Assembly: GCA_964477265.1 (NCBI GenBank)
Contig: CAYZDJ010000001.1
Location: forward strand, 310,001 to 374,000
Length of the DNA: 64,000 nucleotides
Direction of reading: 5' to 3'
Origin: CAIVPM01 sp964477265
Lineage (GTDB): Bacteria > Bacteroidota > Bacteroidia > Chitinophagales > Chitinophagaceae
In this document: piece after piece, positions 1-8,245 of the stretch
Layout of the letters: each line of letters begins with the position of its first letter
Position numbering within the stretch: the stretch's first letter is position 1
Notes under the pieces: generated by a model
Seen by the model: the letters and a program-made list of their open reading frames with translations, nothing else
Databases searched by the model: none
Told to the model about the DNA's origin: nothing
Translations under genes and position numbers: made by a program

Positions 1-1538
1 ATGAAAGTTTTAGTAGTGGTAGGAGAGTAGTGGCTGTTTTTAGTGAACATAAAAGACAGGTAAAGGGCATTTTGCATGGCGAAAGTGATAGCAGGAAAAC
101 TGCTTTTATTGAACCAGAGGAAACCATTCAACTTAACAATGATGTATTTAGTTTAGAAAGTGAGGAAGCAGGAGAAGTACAAAGAATTTTGCGTGAGCTT
201 ACCAAAAAACTCAGTGTTTATGCGGCTTTGCTGCAAACTTATTTAAGCATTATTGGTGAGTTTGATTTTGTAAAAGCCAAGGCAAAACTGGCTATTGACA
301 TGAATGGAAATTTGCCAAACATAGTTGACAGAGCTATTGTTGATGTTAAAGATGCTTATCATCCACTGTTATATTTATACAATAAAACATCACACAAAAA
401 AACAATACCAGTAAGCGTTTCATTGAATGATAAAAGCAGGATACTGGTAATAAGTGGTCCTAATGCAGGTGGTAAAACTGTTACTATGAAAACCATTGGC
501 TTAAACCAAATGATGCTGCAAAGTGGTTTGCTTGTGCCAGTAAATGTTACCAGCACAATGGGTATTTTTAAGCAAATATTTATTCACATTGGCGATGAGC
601 AAAGCCTGGAATTTGAGTTGAGTACTTACTCATCTCATTTGCTTAGTATGAAATATTTTTTGGAAAATGCCAATGGTAAAACGCTTTTTTTTATTGATGA
701 ATTGGGTAGTGGCAGCGACCCTAATTTAGGTGGTGCATTTGCACAGGTTATTATGGAAGAGCTTTGCCACAGGCACGCCTTGGGCATTGTTACAACGCAT
801 TACCTTAACTTAAAAGTAATGGCAAGTAATACAAAAGGAATTATAAATGCTGCAATGGCTTTTGATGAAAAAAAACTATTGCCAATGTATCAGCTTATTG
901 TTGGAAAACCCGGTAGTAGTTATACTTTCTCTATTGCACAGCGTATTGGTTTGCCACATCAATTAATTAATAGGGCAAAGCAGTTGGTAGATGATGAGCA
1001 TTTTAAACTTGATAAATTATTAAACAATACTGAACAAAATTTACAGCAACTTAATAAAGAAAAAAATGAATTGGGTAAACTTGTTAAGGAAAATGAAAAG
1101 CTGAAGAAAGAGATGAAAGCCTTAATGGATAAGGAAAAGCACAAGCAGCAAGTAGAGATATTAAGGCATCAAAATAAAATAAGCGAAGACAGGATTACTT
1201 ATTTAAAGGAAATGGAACGCAAGCTAAAGCAGGTTGTATTTGATTTTAAGAAAGCAGAGAATAAAAATGAAGTAATAAAAAACTTGCAAAACCTGCTGTT
1301 TAAAAAAGATGAAAAAGTGGTGGTGAGTAAAATGGCTAAAAAAGTAAATTCGAAATACACCGAATTGAAAGAGGAAATAAAAGTGGGTAGTTTGGTAAAG
1401 CTGAAGAAAAATTACCAGGTAGGGACAGTAAATGAAATAAGGGGCAAAAGGGTGATTGTGCAAATAGGGTTGCTACCAATGAACGTAGAAATTGATGATT
1501 TGGTGGCAGTGCAAAAAATTGAGGTTGTGGAAAAGTAG
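1..1538 (+). CDS. mutS2: MutS2-family DNA mismatch repair ATPase, 5' end off the window, no Smr domain
   Basis: The frame is open from base 3, so the 5' part lies outside the window; the GTG at 30 is internal, because the residues before it (SGRRVVAV) fit the family. MutS2 proteins are dimeric ATPase clamps that act on branched or recombining DNA and collided ribosomes. Visible here are the end of the core/clamp region, Walker A (SGPNAGGKT, bases about 450-480), Walker B (FFIDELGSGSDP, about 685-722), the helical arm typical of MutS2 and a C-terminal KOW-like stretch. The protein stops at VQKIEVVEK with no Smr endonuclease domain, and none is encoded before the next gene. Family assignment is secure; the lack of Smr is read directly from the sequence. 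Confidence 0.93.
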   Translation, partial: ESFSSGRRVVAVFSEHKRQVKGILHGESDSRKTAFIEPEETIQLNNDVFSLESEEAGEVQRILRELTKKLSVYAALLQTYLSIIGEFDFVKAKAKLAIDMNGNLPNIVDRAIVDVKDAYHPLLYLYNKTSHKKTIPVSVSLNDKSRILVISGPNAGGKTVTMKTIGLNQMMLQSGLLVPVNVTSTMGIFKQIFIHIGDEQSLEFELSTYSSHLLSMKYFLENANGKTLFFIDELGSGSDPNLGGAFAQVIMEELCHRHALGIVTTHYLNLKVMASNTKGIINAAMAFDEKKLLPMYQLIVGKPGSSYTFSIAQRIGLPHQLINRAKQLVDDEHFKLDKLLNNTEQNLQQLNKEKNELGKLVKENEKLKKEMKALMDKEKHKQQVEILRHQNKISEDRITYLKEMERKLKQVVFDFKKAENKNEVIKNLQNLLFKKDEKVVVSKMAKKVNSKYTELKEEIKVGSLVKLKKNYQVGTVNEIRGKRVIVQIGLLPMNVEIDDLVAVQKIEVVEK

Positions 1539-1549
1539 TTTTATTGAAT

Positions 1550-1579
1550 TTTGATAATTCATAAACAACATTATATTTG
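1550..1579 (+). promoter_or_regulatory. Bacteroidota-type promoter for the DUF3276 gene
   Basis: TATATTTG at 1572-1579 matches the -7 consensus TAnnTTTG exactly, with TTTG at 1550-1553, 18 bases upstream. A transcript from about 1585 would exclude the TTG codon at 1577 as a start and supports GTG at 1619. Confidence 0.6.
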
Positions 1580-1618
1580 TTGCCTAAACAATTTATTAAT
1601 AGCAAAATTTTACAAACT

Positions 1619-2044
1619 GTGTCTTACGAACAAAACGAAAGAAAACAAGAAAGCGTTTTCAGCAAAAGGATTAAAGCTGGTAAAAGAAGAACCTATTTTT
1701 TTGATGTAAAGGCAACTCGTGGAAACGACTATTTTTTAACTATAACTGAAAGTCGCAAACGCTTTGATGACGATGGTTACGATAGACATAAAGTATTTAT
1801 CTACAAAGAAGATTTCAACAAATTTGCTAAAGCATTAAACGAGACAATTGACTACGTTAAAACAGATTTAATGCCTGATTTTGATTTTGATGCTTTTAAC
1901 CATGAATATCCTGAAAATGCAGAAGGTACAGCAAATACTGAAATTGCTGAAAGTGCAGTTGTTGAAGCTGCAACTGTAAATCCAACACCAATAATTGATG
2001 AAGTTGTTGCAAACAACCACAGCGAAAGTGTTGATAAATGGTAA
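1619..2044 (+). CDS. DUF3276 / PUR-alpha-like DNA/RNA-binding protein
   Basis: A small nucleic-acid-binding protein of the Bacteroidota DUF3276 family, related to the PUR domain of single-stranded DNA/RNA-binding proteins. The conserved block runs from EQNERKQESVFSKR through KAGKRRTYFFDVK, DYFLTITES and the HKVFIYKEDF stretch, followed by an acidic, low-complexity tail of about 45 residues. The frame is open from a TTG at 1577, but that codon lies inside the -7 promoter element, so I choose the GTG at 1619 (protein starts VSYEQNERKQ, 141 residues). A strong hairpin terminator follows at 2066-2097. Its cellular targets are not evident from the sequence. Confidence 0.87.
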   Translation: MSYEQNERKQESVFSKRIKAGKRRTYFFDVKATRGNDYFLTITESRKRFDDDGYDRHKVFIYKEDFNKFAKALNETIDYVKTDLMPDFDFDAFNHEYPENAEGTANTEIAESAVVEAATVNPTPIIDEVVANNHSESVDKW

Positions 2045-2065
2045 TGACCAAAATTTACATATAGC

Positions 2066-2097
2066 AAAAAAGGCTGCCCTAAAAAGCAGCCTTTTTT
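2066..2097. terminator. Bidirectional hairpin terminator
   Basis: A perfect 12-bp stem (2066-2077 with 2086-2097, GGCTGC core) has A-tracts on one side and T-tracts on the other. It sits between the convergent DUF3276 and DUF2807 genes and can serve both. Confidence 0.85.
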
Positions 2098-2110
2098 ATT
2101 GTACTACAAG

Positions 2111-2833
2111 TTACAAACTAACTTTTTCAACAGTGCTTGCCCCACTTGTTTCAACCTTAATATTTGCAGCATTGCCACTATAATGTATAGTGCTTGCCCC
2201 ACTTGCCTCACCAGTAATTTCTTGAGATGCGTATAGTTTTGCAGTACTTGCTCCACTAAGGTCAATGTTATATTTTTCTGTTTTTAAATTCTCGTTAGCA
2301 ATAGTGCTTGCACCTTTTGCACTTAATGTAACATTATTGCTATTGCCATATAAGTTTATTGTACTTGCCCCACTTGCAGCAATACTTAAATCTTGTACCT
2401 TAATATTTCCATCAATTCTACTTGCCCCACTTGTACTAAGCTTTAAGTTATTACCTATAATAAATTCGTTAATGTGTACTGTACTTGCACCTGAAATATC
2501 TATCATATCAATACTTTTAGTTGAAACATTTACCACAACTTTTATATCATTGAATATATCCCAAAAGCCTGTTTCTATATAAATTTTTAATATGCCATTT
2601 TTCACTTCAGTAATAATGTTCTTGTTAAATTTTTCGTTGTTACTACCCACAGAAACCTTGTCCTCGTTGGCTTGTGTAAAATTTACCTCAATGGCATTGC
2701 TTACGTCAATAGCAGTAAAGCCAGTTATATTTCTTGTTTCAAATTTCTTAACCTCACCATTTTCTCTATTGTAGTGATGACAAGCCACTAATGTGACAGC
2801 CAATAGCAGGAAAAAGAAAACATTTTTTTTCAT
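2111..2833 (-). CDS. DUF2807 (head GIN domain) lipoprotein
   Basis: A secreted lipoprotein of 240 residues: hydrophobic signal followed by lipobox LVAC with the acylated Cys at residue 18. The rest is a beta-rich repeat domain of the DUF2807 / 'head GIN' family, seen as repeated GAST(I/V) turns about every 16-24 residues (ISGASTVHI, TSGASRIDG, ASGASTINL, AKGASTIAN, LSGASTAKL, ASGASTIHY, TSGASTVEK). This pattern suggests a beta-helix or beta-sandwich with a stacked Ser/Thr face. It should be anchored in the outer membrane or periplasm. Its biological role is unknown. It converges on DUF3276 across a shared terminator. Confidence 0.85.
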   Translation of the reverse strand: MKKNVFFFLLLAVTLVACHHYNRENGEVKKFETRNITGFTAIDVSNAIEVNFTQANEDKVSVGSNNEKFNKNIITEVKNGILKIYIETGFWDIFNDIKVVVNVSTKSIDMIDISGASTVHINEFIIGNNLKLSTSGASRIDGNIKVQDLSIAASGASTINLYGNSNNVTLSAKGASTIANENLKTEKYNIDLSGASTAKLYASQEITGEASGASTIHYSGNAANIKVETSGASTVEKVSL

Positions 2834-2916
2834 TTTAAAGTTTTTTGTAAAAACGAATTACGTTAATAATCCCCATTTTTATAAAAAGTTAGTGCGAATA
2901 TTTTTTTATTATTATT

Positions 2917-3828
2917 TTGTTTAAAATAATTGTCATCAAAAAAAATAAAACAGTAATATTAATTGTAGGGGCAACGGCTGTTGGTAAAACAAGTTTTGCT
3001 ATAGCGGTTGCACAATATTTTAGTACAAAAATTATTTCGTGCGATTCCCGTCAGTGTTATAAGGAATTGAATATTGGTGTTGCAAAGCCTTCTATAGAAG
3101 AGCTGCAAAAGGTTGATCATTATTTTATTAATTCTCATTCTATTCATCAAAGTGTTAACGCAGGCGTTTTTGAAAAGTATGCTTTGCAACGTGTTAATGA
3201 AATTTTTATGAACAATGATGTGGCTGTAATGGTTGGTGGTACTGGCTTGTATGCAAATGCCTTTTGCAATGGAATTGATGAAATGCCAGAAATTGATGAA
3301 ACTATCAGAAAAAAAATTATTGATAACTACAATACATTTGGTTTGGCTTGGTTGCAAAATGAAGTAAAAAGTAAAGATCCATTTTTTTGGCAAAATGCCG
3401 AGCAACAAAATCCACAGCGTTTAATGAGGGCATTGGAAATTGTTGAAGCAACAGGTAATTCTATTACAAATTATAAAACAAATAATAAAACCGAGCGTGA
3501 TTTTAACATAATAAAAATTGGACTTGAGCTGCCAAGGCAAGAACTTGTTGAAAAAATTGATAGGAGAGTAGATGTAATGATTAAAGAAGGATTGATTGAT
3601 GAAGTAAAAAACCTCATTGAGTATAAACATCTGAATGCCCTGCAAACAGTGGGTTACAGCGAATTGTTTACTTACTTTGATGGACAATGCAGTAAGCAAG
3701 CTGCTATTGAAAAAATAAAAATTCACACACGCCAGTATGCAAAAAGGCAAATGACATGGTTTAAAAAAGACAGCCAGATACAATGGCTTAACCCAACTAA
3801 AGCATTTGATATAGGCAGCTTACAATAA
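2917..3828 (+). CDS. miaA: tRNA dimethylallyltransferase
   Basis: Transfers a dimethylallyl group from DMAPP to N6 of A37 in tRNAs that read codons starting with U. The P-loop GATAVGKTSFA is near residues 18-28, then CDSRQCYKELNIGVAKPS (family motif DSxQxY..ldIGTAKP), VGGTGLYANAF, and the C-terminal QTVGYSELFTYF and TRQYAKRQMTWFKKD blocks. Length is normal at about 303 residues. No ATG precedes the P-loop; an in-frame stop at 2890 leaves TTG at 2917 as the only standard start. The 3' end overlaps the convergent response-regulator gene by 9 bp. Confidence 0.93.
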   Translation: MFKIIVIKKNKTVILIVGATAVGKTSFAIAVAQYFSTKIISCDSRQCYKELNIGVAKPSIEELQKVDHYFINSHSIHQSVNAGVFEKYALQRVNEIFMNNDVAVMVGGTGLYANAFCNGIDEMPEIDETIRKKIIDNYNTFGLAWLQNEVKSKDPFFWQNAEQQNPQRLMRALEIVEATGNSITNYKTNNKTERDFNIIKIGLELPRQELVEKIDRRVDVMIKEGLIDEVKNLIEYKHLNALQTVGYSELFTYFDGQCSKQAAIEKIKIHTRQYAKRQMTWFKKDSQIQWLNPTKAFDIGSLQ

Positions 3829-4440
3829 ATTATTTTCTATTGCATATTTTGTAATTTCTGCAATGCTTTTCAAATTCATTTTAATTAGCAATCTTGTTTT
3901 ATATGTACTAATTGTATTGGCACTTAACGATAATTTAGCTGAAATTTCGGGCAAAGATTTTCCTGCTGCCAAAAGTTTAAACACTTCAAACTCCCTGTTA
4001 GAAAGGGTTTCGTGCACAGCATAAGAACTGCTTTTGAAATCAATCAACAAATCAGCAATTTCATCAGTAATATATTTTTTTCCAAGCAGCAATTGATTAA
4101 CTGCATTTATTAGTTCTTCGGGTGCACTTTCTTTATTTAAGTATCCACTGGCACCGGCTTTAATGGTTCTTGCTGCATATTGTTCTGCAGGATGAATACT
4201 TAAAATTAAAATTGGAGTTTGTGGTTGTGCTTCTTTTAATTCTTTAATAAAATCTATTCCATTTCTACTGGGCATTGAGATGTCAGAAATAATAATTTTG
4301 AACTCTTTTTTAAGGGCAATCTTAAACATCTCCACTCCATCAACAGCTTCAGTTATTTCTGCAAAAGGATATGCATCTTTTAGTATTTGTATTAAGCCTT
4401 TTCTTACTACACTATGGTCATCACCTATTAATATTTTCAT
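3820..4440 (-). CDS. LuxR/NarL-family response regulator
   Basis: A two-domain cytoplasmic transcription regulator. The receiver domain (residues 1-120) has acidic pair D7/D8, phosphoacceptor D53 (IISDISMP), S81 and K103. A LuxR-type helix-turn-helix follows (about 140-206: LSNREFEVFKLLAAGKSLPEISAKLSL). It overlaps the 3' end of the upstream multi-PAS kinase gene by 20 bp, so the two are translationally linked and almost certainly a cognate pair. The 206-residue length is normal. Target genes are not evident. Confidence 0.93.
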   Translation of the reverse strand: MKILIGDDHSVVRKGLIQILKDAYPFAEITEAVDGVEMFKIALKKEFKIIISDISMPSRNGIDFIKELKEAQPQTPILILSIHPAEQYAARTIKAGASGYLNKESAPEELINAVNQLLLGKKYITDEIADLLIDFKSSSYAVHETLSNREFEVFKLLAAGKSLPEISAKLSLSANTISTYKTRLLIKMNLKSIAEITKYAIENNLL

Positions 4441-7400
4441 TTTGTGTTTTTATTGGTATTGAAATTATAATTCTTGTTCCTTTAGTTTTTTCACTTACAA
4501 CATTAAACGTACCACCTAATACAGATGTGCGTTCCCTCATACCTAAAATACCCAATGTTGCCCTTGGCAAATTTTTATTAAATCCTTTTCCGTTGTCAGC
4601 AATAATTAACCTCAACTGGTTTGAAACTATAAAGAAGTCAATATACACAGTAGTTGCAGCAGCATGACGCATTATGTTGGTAAGCGATTCCTGCAATATC
4701 CTGAATAAATTGTTTTTCATTTGCACGGTTACATCTTTTTCATCAACATCAAAATAGCAATGGCAAATAATACCAGTACGTTTTTTAAAATCCTGAATCA
4801 ACCATTCAAAGGTAGCTGTTACACCTAAATCATCTAAAATGCTTGGACGTAACTGCGTTGATATTGTTCTTACAGTTTTAACTGCTGTGTTAAGCATTTC
4901 AATTATTTCCTTTCTATCTAATTCGTCGTTGCTATCTTTTATAATATTCTTTTTAAAAATAGCACTTACAGCCATTTTAATTCCAGTAAGTTGCTGTCCA
5001 AGTTCATCGTGTATCTCCCTTGAAATATTTTTCCTTTCCTCCTCCCTCACATTTTGCAAATATGTTGTTAAGGTTCTTAATTCCTGATGAGACTTTTCTA
5101 ATTGTTTTTTTGCTTTTTCCTGTTCAGTAATATCAGTAAGCATTAAGTAAGTGATATTGTTATAAACGCTGAATGAAAAATTAAAATGCCTGAACACACC
5201 ATCCTTGCACAATGCTGTGGCAACTATTGTGGTTGGTTGTTTTAACTTTCCATTTTTATAACTATTAACTAAATTTTCCCAATAGTTATAAAACTCTAAA
5301 CGCTTGCTGATATTGGGTTGTGTAAGTTTGTACCATTGCTTTACTGTAGGCACATCTTCAAGTGTATAGCCAGTAGTTTGTATAAATGTTTTATTGACAA
5401 AAATTGTTTTACCAGCTTCATCGTATCCTCCAATTGCAATTGGTATATTTTCTGCTAGTGCCCTAAACTTTTGTTCGCTTTCCATTAAGGCTTCTCTTGC
5501 AATGGCTTGTTGCGTAACATCGTTAAACAATGTGTATAGTGTATCACCAAAAATATTTTCGCTTACTTCAAAAGTCCTTATTATATTGTCTTTGCAAACA
5601 ATTTTCGTGATATAACTTGGAATGGGTATGTGGCTATTTGTATCATTGTTTTTTAACAATTCAATGGTACTTTTAAATCTCTGTCTGTCATCTTTATTCA
5701 CTATATCATCAATGCTGTAATTGCTAATGTCATTTGTTTTTGCATTAGGTTTACTGTTATGATGCCCCACTATTTCAGCATGTTTTTTATTGCTGTAAAT
5801 TACATTCGACTTTATGTTTACACTTAGTAGTGGTAAAGGCAAATTTTCAACAATGCTTCTAAACCTAACCTCACTGGCAAGCAGCCTTTCTTCAGCAAGT
5901 TTTCTGTCAGTAATATCATAAAAAAATGCATATACTGTTCTTGAATCATACGTTAAGCCTATTTCATAAACTCCTACTGTCCCGTTTTTTCTCCTTAATT
6001 TTCTTTCAAGTATTTTTATCTCGCTTTTCTTTCTGTGCACCAATGCGTTTACAATGCTTGGCCAGTTTGCATAGGCTGTTTGTTTTTCTTCTTTAGAATT
6101 ATGAATAACATGTTTTCGCCATTCATCATACACTTTCAACTCACTTTCATCGTAGCCAAAATCAATTTTAAATTTATTATTGATAAAGTTAATTTCATAC
6201 GTTTCTATATCGCATCCTGCAATGGCAATTGGCGTATTTTCTGCTATGCTCCTAAATACGTTTCTCGATTTTATTAAATTCTCTTCCTTAAGTTTTTGTT
6301 GGGTAATATCAGTATATACGTAATAGGCATAATTATCTGTAAGGGTTGCAGTATATTCAACAAGTTTTATACTGCCATTTTTTGTTTCAATTTCAATGGT
6401 CTTTTTAATTGGCTTTTTTGTAGCAAACAATTTTTTTATTTCACTTTCCCACATTTCAATGCCCTTACGCTTTGTTTTAGTGTCTGCATTTGTATTTTCA
6501 ACTACTGTTTTTATATCAGGAAAATCTAACAGCGAATAACCAAACTCTTGTGTAAATGCCTTGTTTAAAAAAACAAATTTGCCATCAGCAGTTACAAATG
6601 CAATAGGCAAAAGCATTTGCTCTGCAAGGTTTCTAAACCTTGATTCGCTTTCCTTTAAGTTTTTTTCACTTTCCTTACGTAGTGTTATGTCATAAAAAAA
6701 AGCATACATTGTATTGTTGTCATGCGTTAGCCCTATTTCAAAGGTTCTAATTGCTTTGTCAATACACAAAATCTGGCGTTCTAATATTTTTTGCTTTGGT
6801 GTTTTATTTTGAATTAATGCATTAACATACTCACTAAACTCTTCTTCCTTTTGCTCTCTTTCTTTTTCTGATTGATAAATTATTTTTTCGTACCAGGTAG
6901 AAAATGATACATTATCTGTGTATCTGTAACCAAATATTTCTTCAAATTTTTTATTGCTAAACTTCAGGTCAAATGTTTCTATGTTGCAGCCACCAACAGG
7001 TATTGGTGTGTTTTCTGCAATTCGTTCAAATGCCTCTTTAGATTGTAGCAATGCTTCTTCTTTTTCAACCTGAACAGTAACATCTAAATAGGCATAGTAT
7101 ATAAAATTTTCGTAAAGCGTGGCAGAATATTCCATTATTCTTTTTTGGCCAGACTTGTTATATACAGCCAACCTTCTTGGTTTAATCTGTATTCCACTTG
7201 TTAAATTTTTTACATCTTCTTTCCAATATTTTTCTGCTATATTTTTTTCTTTACTTGTTTTATAACTTATATTAAATAATTTTTTTATGGTAGGAATCTC
7301 GTCCAGCATATAACCAAATTGCTGAGTATAGGCTTTGTTTACAAAAACAATTTTTCCATCAATAGTAATAAACGAAACAGGCAATGGCACAAGTTCTGCA

Positions 7401-8242
7401 AGTGTCCTAAATTTTTCTTCACTTTCTTTCAACTTCTGTTCTTCCAGCACTTCTTCTGTAATGTCGTAATAAGAACAATAGATGTTTGTATTACTAATGG
7501 TTGTGTCGTGCTTTAAAATTCGTTTTTCATTATTTTTATTGTAAACACTTATTATGGCTGTATTTGTCTTTTTTCCACTCTGTAATGTATCAACAGATTT
7601 TCGCCAATCGCTTAAAGCTTTTTTTCTGTCAACTTCTGTTTTATATGCAACCTTTAGCCATGCATTAAAGTCTGGTATATCTTTTAATGTATATCCAAAT
7701 TGTTGTATGTATGCCTTATTTAAAAAAATAATTTTATCATCAACAGTTTTGCAGCTTATGGGTGTTGGCAACAGTTCTGCCAGTTTCCTAAATTTTTCTT
7801 CGCTTTCCTTTAACAGATTAATCTGGCTGTGTATATCAGTTACATCTTTTCCTATTGCAACTGTACCTATTAGTTTTTTATTGTTGTATATTTTATTAGT
7901 TTTCCACGATATTGTTTTTACAGTTTTGTCTTTGCAAACAACAGGAGCAACTATTGTTCTTGTTTTATTTTTAGATGATATAAAACTGATGTAGCCTTTA
8001 TAAAAAACAGGATATTTTTTTTTAGGTACTACAATATCAAACCATTGTTTATTTGTTAATTCCTTATTTGTATAACCAATTATTTTTTCTGCACCCTTGC
8101 TTATTGAATGCACCGACAAATCCAGGTTTATTATAAGTATAATTGCTTCTGTAGATTGTATAATCTGCCTTTGAATATTGATTTCTTCAAGCAGGGAAGC
8201 ATTAATGCTTTTAAGTTTTATTAATGTGCTATCAGCTTTCAT
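4421..8242 (-). CDS. Soluble sensor histidine kinase with eight tandem PAS domains
   Basis: A 1273-residue NarL-group sensor kinase. I count eight PAS modules of about 125 residues each, most opening with a (K/M)ESE.(K/R)FR.LAE motif and closing with (Y/F)..(Y/F).DIT, then a HisKA_3 dimerisation domain with phospho-His 1078 (REIHDELGQQ) and an HATPase_c domain (N box ESLTNIMRHA, G box ADNGKGF, GILGMRER). No transmembrane segment or signal peptide is seen, so it should sense a cytoplasmic cue. PAS 2, 3, 5 and 8 resemble each other, as do 4 and 6, which points to internal duplication. It starts 3 bp after dnaG ends and overlaps the response-regulator start. The ligand or cofactor cannot be told from the sequence. 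Confidence 0.93.
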   Translation of the reverse strand: MKADSTLIKLKSINASLLEEINIQRQIIQSTEAIILIINLDLSVHSISKGAEKIIGYTNKELTNKQWFDIVVPKKKYPVFYKGYISFISSKNKTRTIVAPVVCKDKTVKTISWKTNKIYNNKKLIGTVAIGKDVTDIHSQINLLKESEEKFRKLAELLPTPISCKTVDDKIIFLNKAYIQQFGYTLKDIPDFNAWLKVAYKTEVDRKKALSDWRKSVDTLQSGKKTNTAIISVYNKNNEKRILKHDTTISNTNIYCSYYDITEEVLEEQKLKESEEKFRTLAELVPLPVSFITIDGKIVFVNKAYTQQFGYMLDEIPTIKKLFNISYKTSKEKNIAEKYWKEDVKNLTSGIQIKPRRLAVYNKSGQKRIMEYSATLYENFIYYAYLDVTVQVEKEEALLQSKEAFERIAENTPIPVGGCNIETFDLKFSNKKFEEIFGYRYTDNVSFSTWYEKIIYQSEKEREQKEEEFSEYVNALIQNKTPKQKILERQILCIDKAIRTFEIGLTHDNNTMYAFFYDITLRKESEKNLKESESRFRNLAEQMLLPIAFVTADGKFVFLNKAFTQEFGYSLLDFPDIKTVVENTNADTKTKRKGIEMWESEIKKLFATKKPIKKTIEIETKNGSIKLVEYTATLTDNYAYYVYTDITQQKLKEENLIKSRNVFRSIAENTPIAIAGCDIETYEINFINNKFKIDFGYDESELKVYDEWRKHVIHNSKEEKQTAYANWPSIVNALVHRKKSEIKILERKLRRKNGTVGVYEIGLTYDSRTVYAFFYDITDRKLAEERLLASEVRFRSIVENLPLPLLSVNIKSNVIYSNKKHAEIVGHHNSKPNAKTNDISNYSIDDIVNKDDRQRFKSTIELLKNNDTNSHIPIPSYITKIVCKDNIIRTFEVSENIFGDTLYTLFNDVTQQAIAREALMESEQKFRALAENIPIAIGGYDEAGKTIFVNKTFIQTTGYTLEDVPTVKQWYKLTQPNISKRLEFYNYWENLVNSYKNGKLKQPTTIVATALCKDGVFRHFNFSFSVYNNITYLMLTDITEQEKAKKQLEKSHQELRTLTTYLQNVREEERKNISREIHDELGQQLTGIKMAVSAIFKKNIIKDSNDELDRKEIIEMLNTAVKTVRTISTQLRPSILDDLGVTATFEWLIQDFKKRTGIICHCYFDVDEKDVTVQMKNNLFRILQESLTNIMRHAAATTVYIDFFIVSNQLRLIIADNGKGFNKNLPRATLGILGMRERTSVLGGTFNVVSEKTKGTRIIISIPIKTQNENINR

Positions 8243-8245
8243 TTT

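Noticed and set aside
2265..2774. Plus-strand frames over the DUF2807 gene
   Set aside because: They are antisense shadows made possible by the repeated GAST codons; the minus-strand frame has a signal peptide and family motifs.
4839..7994. Several plus-strand frames over the PAS kinase
   Set aside because: No family resemblance, hydrophobic composition typical of antisense of coding DNA, and the opposite frame is a complete kinase.
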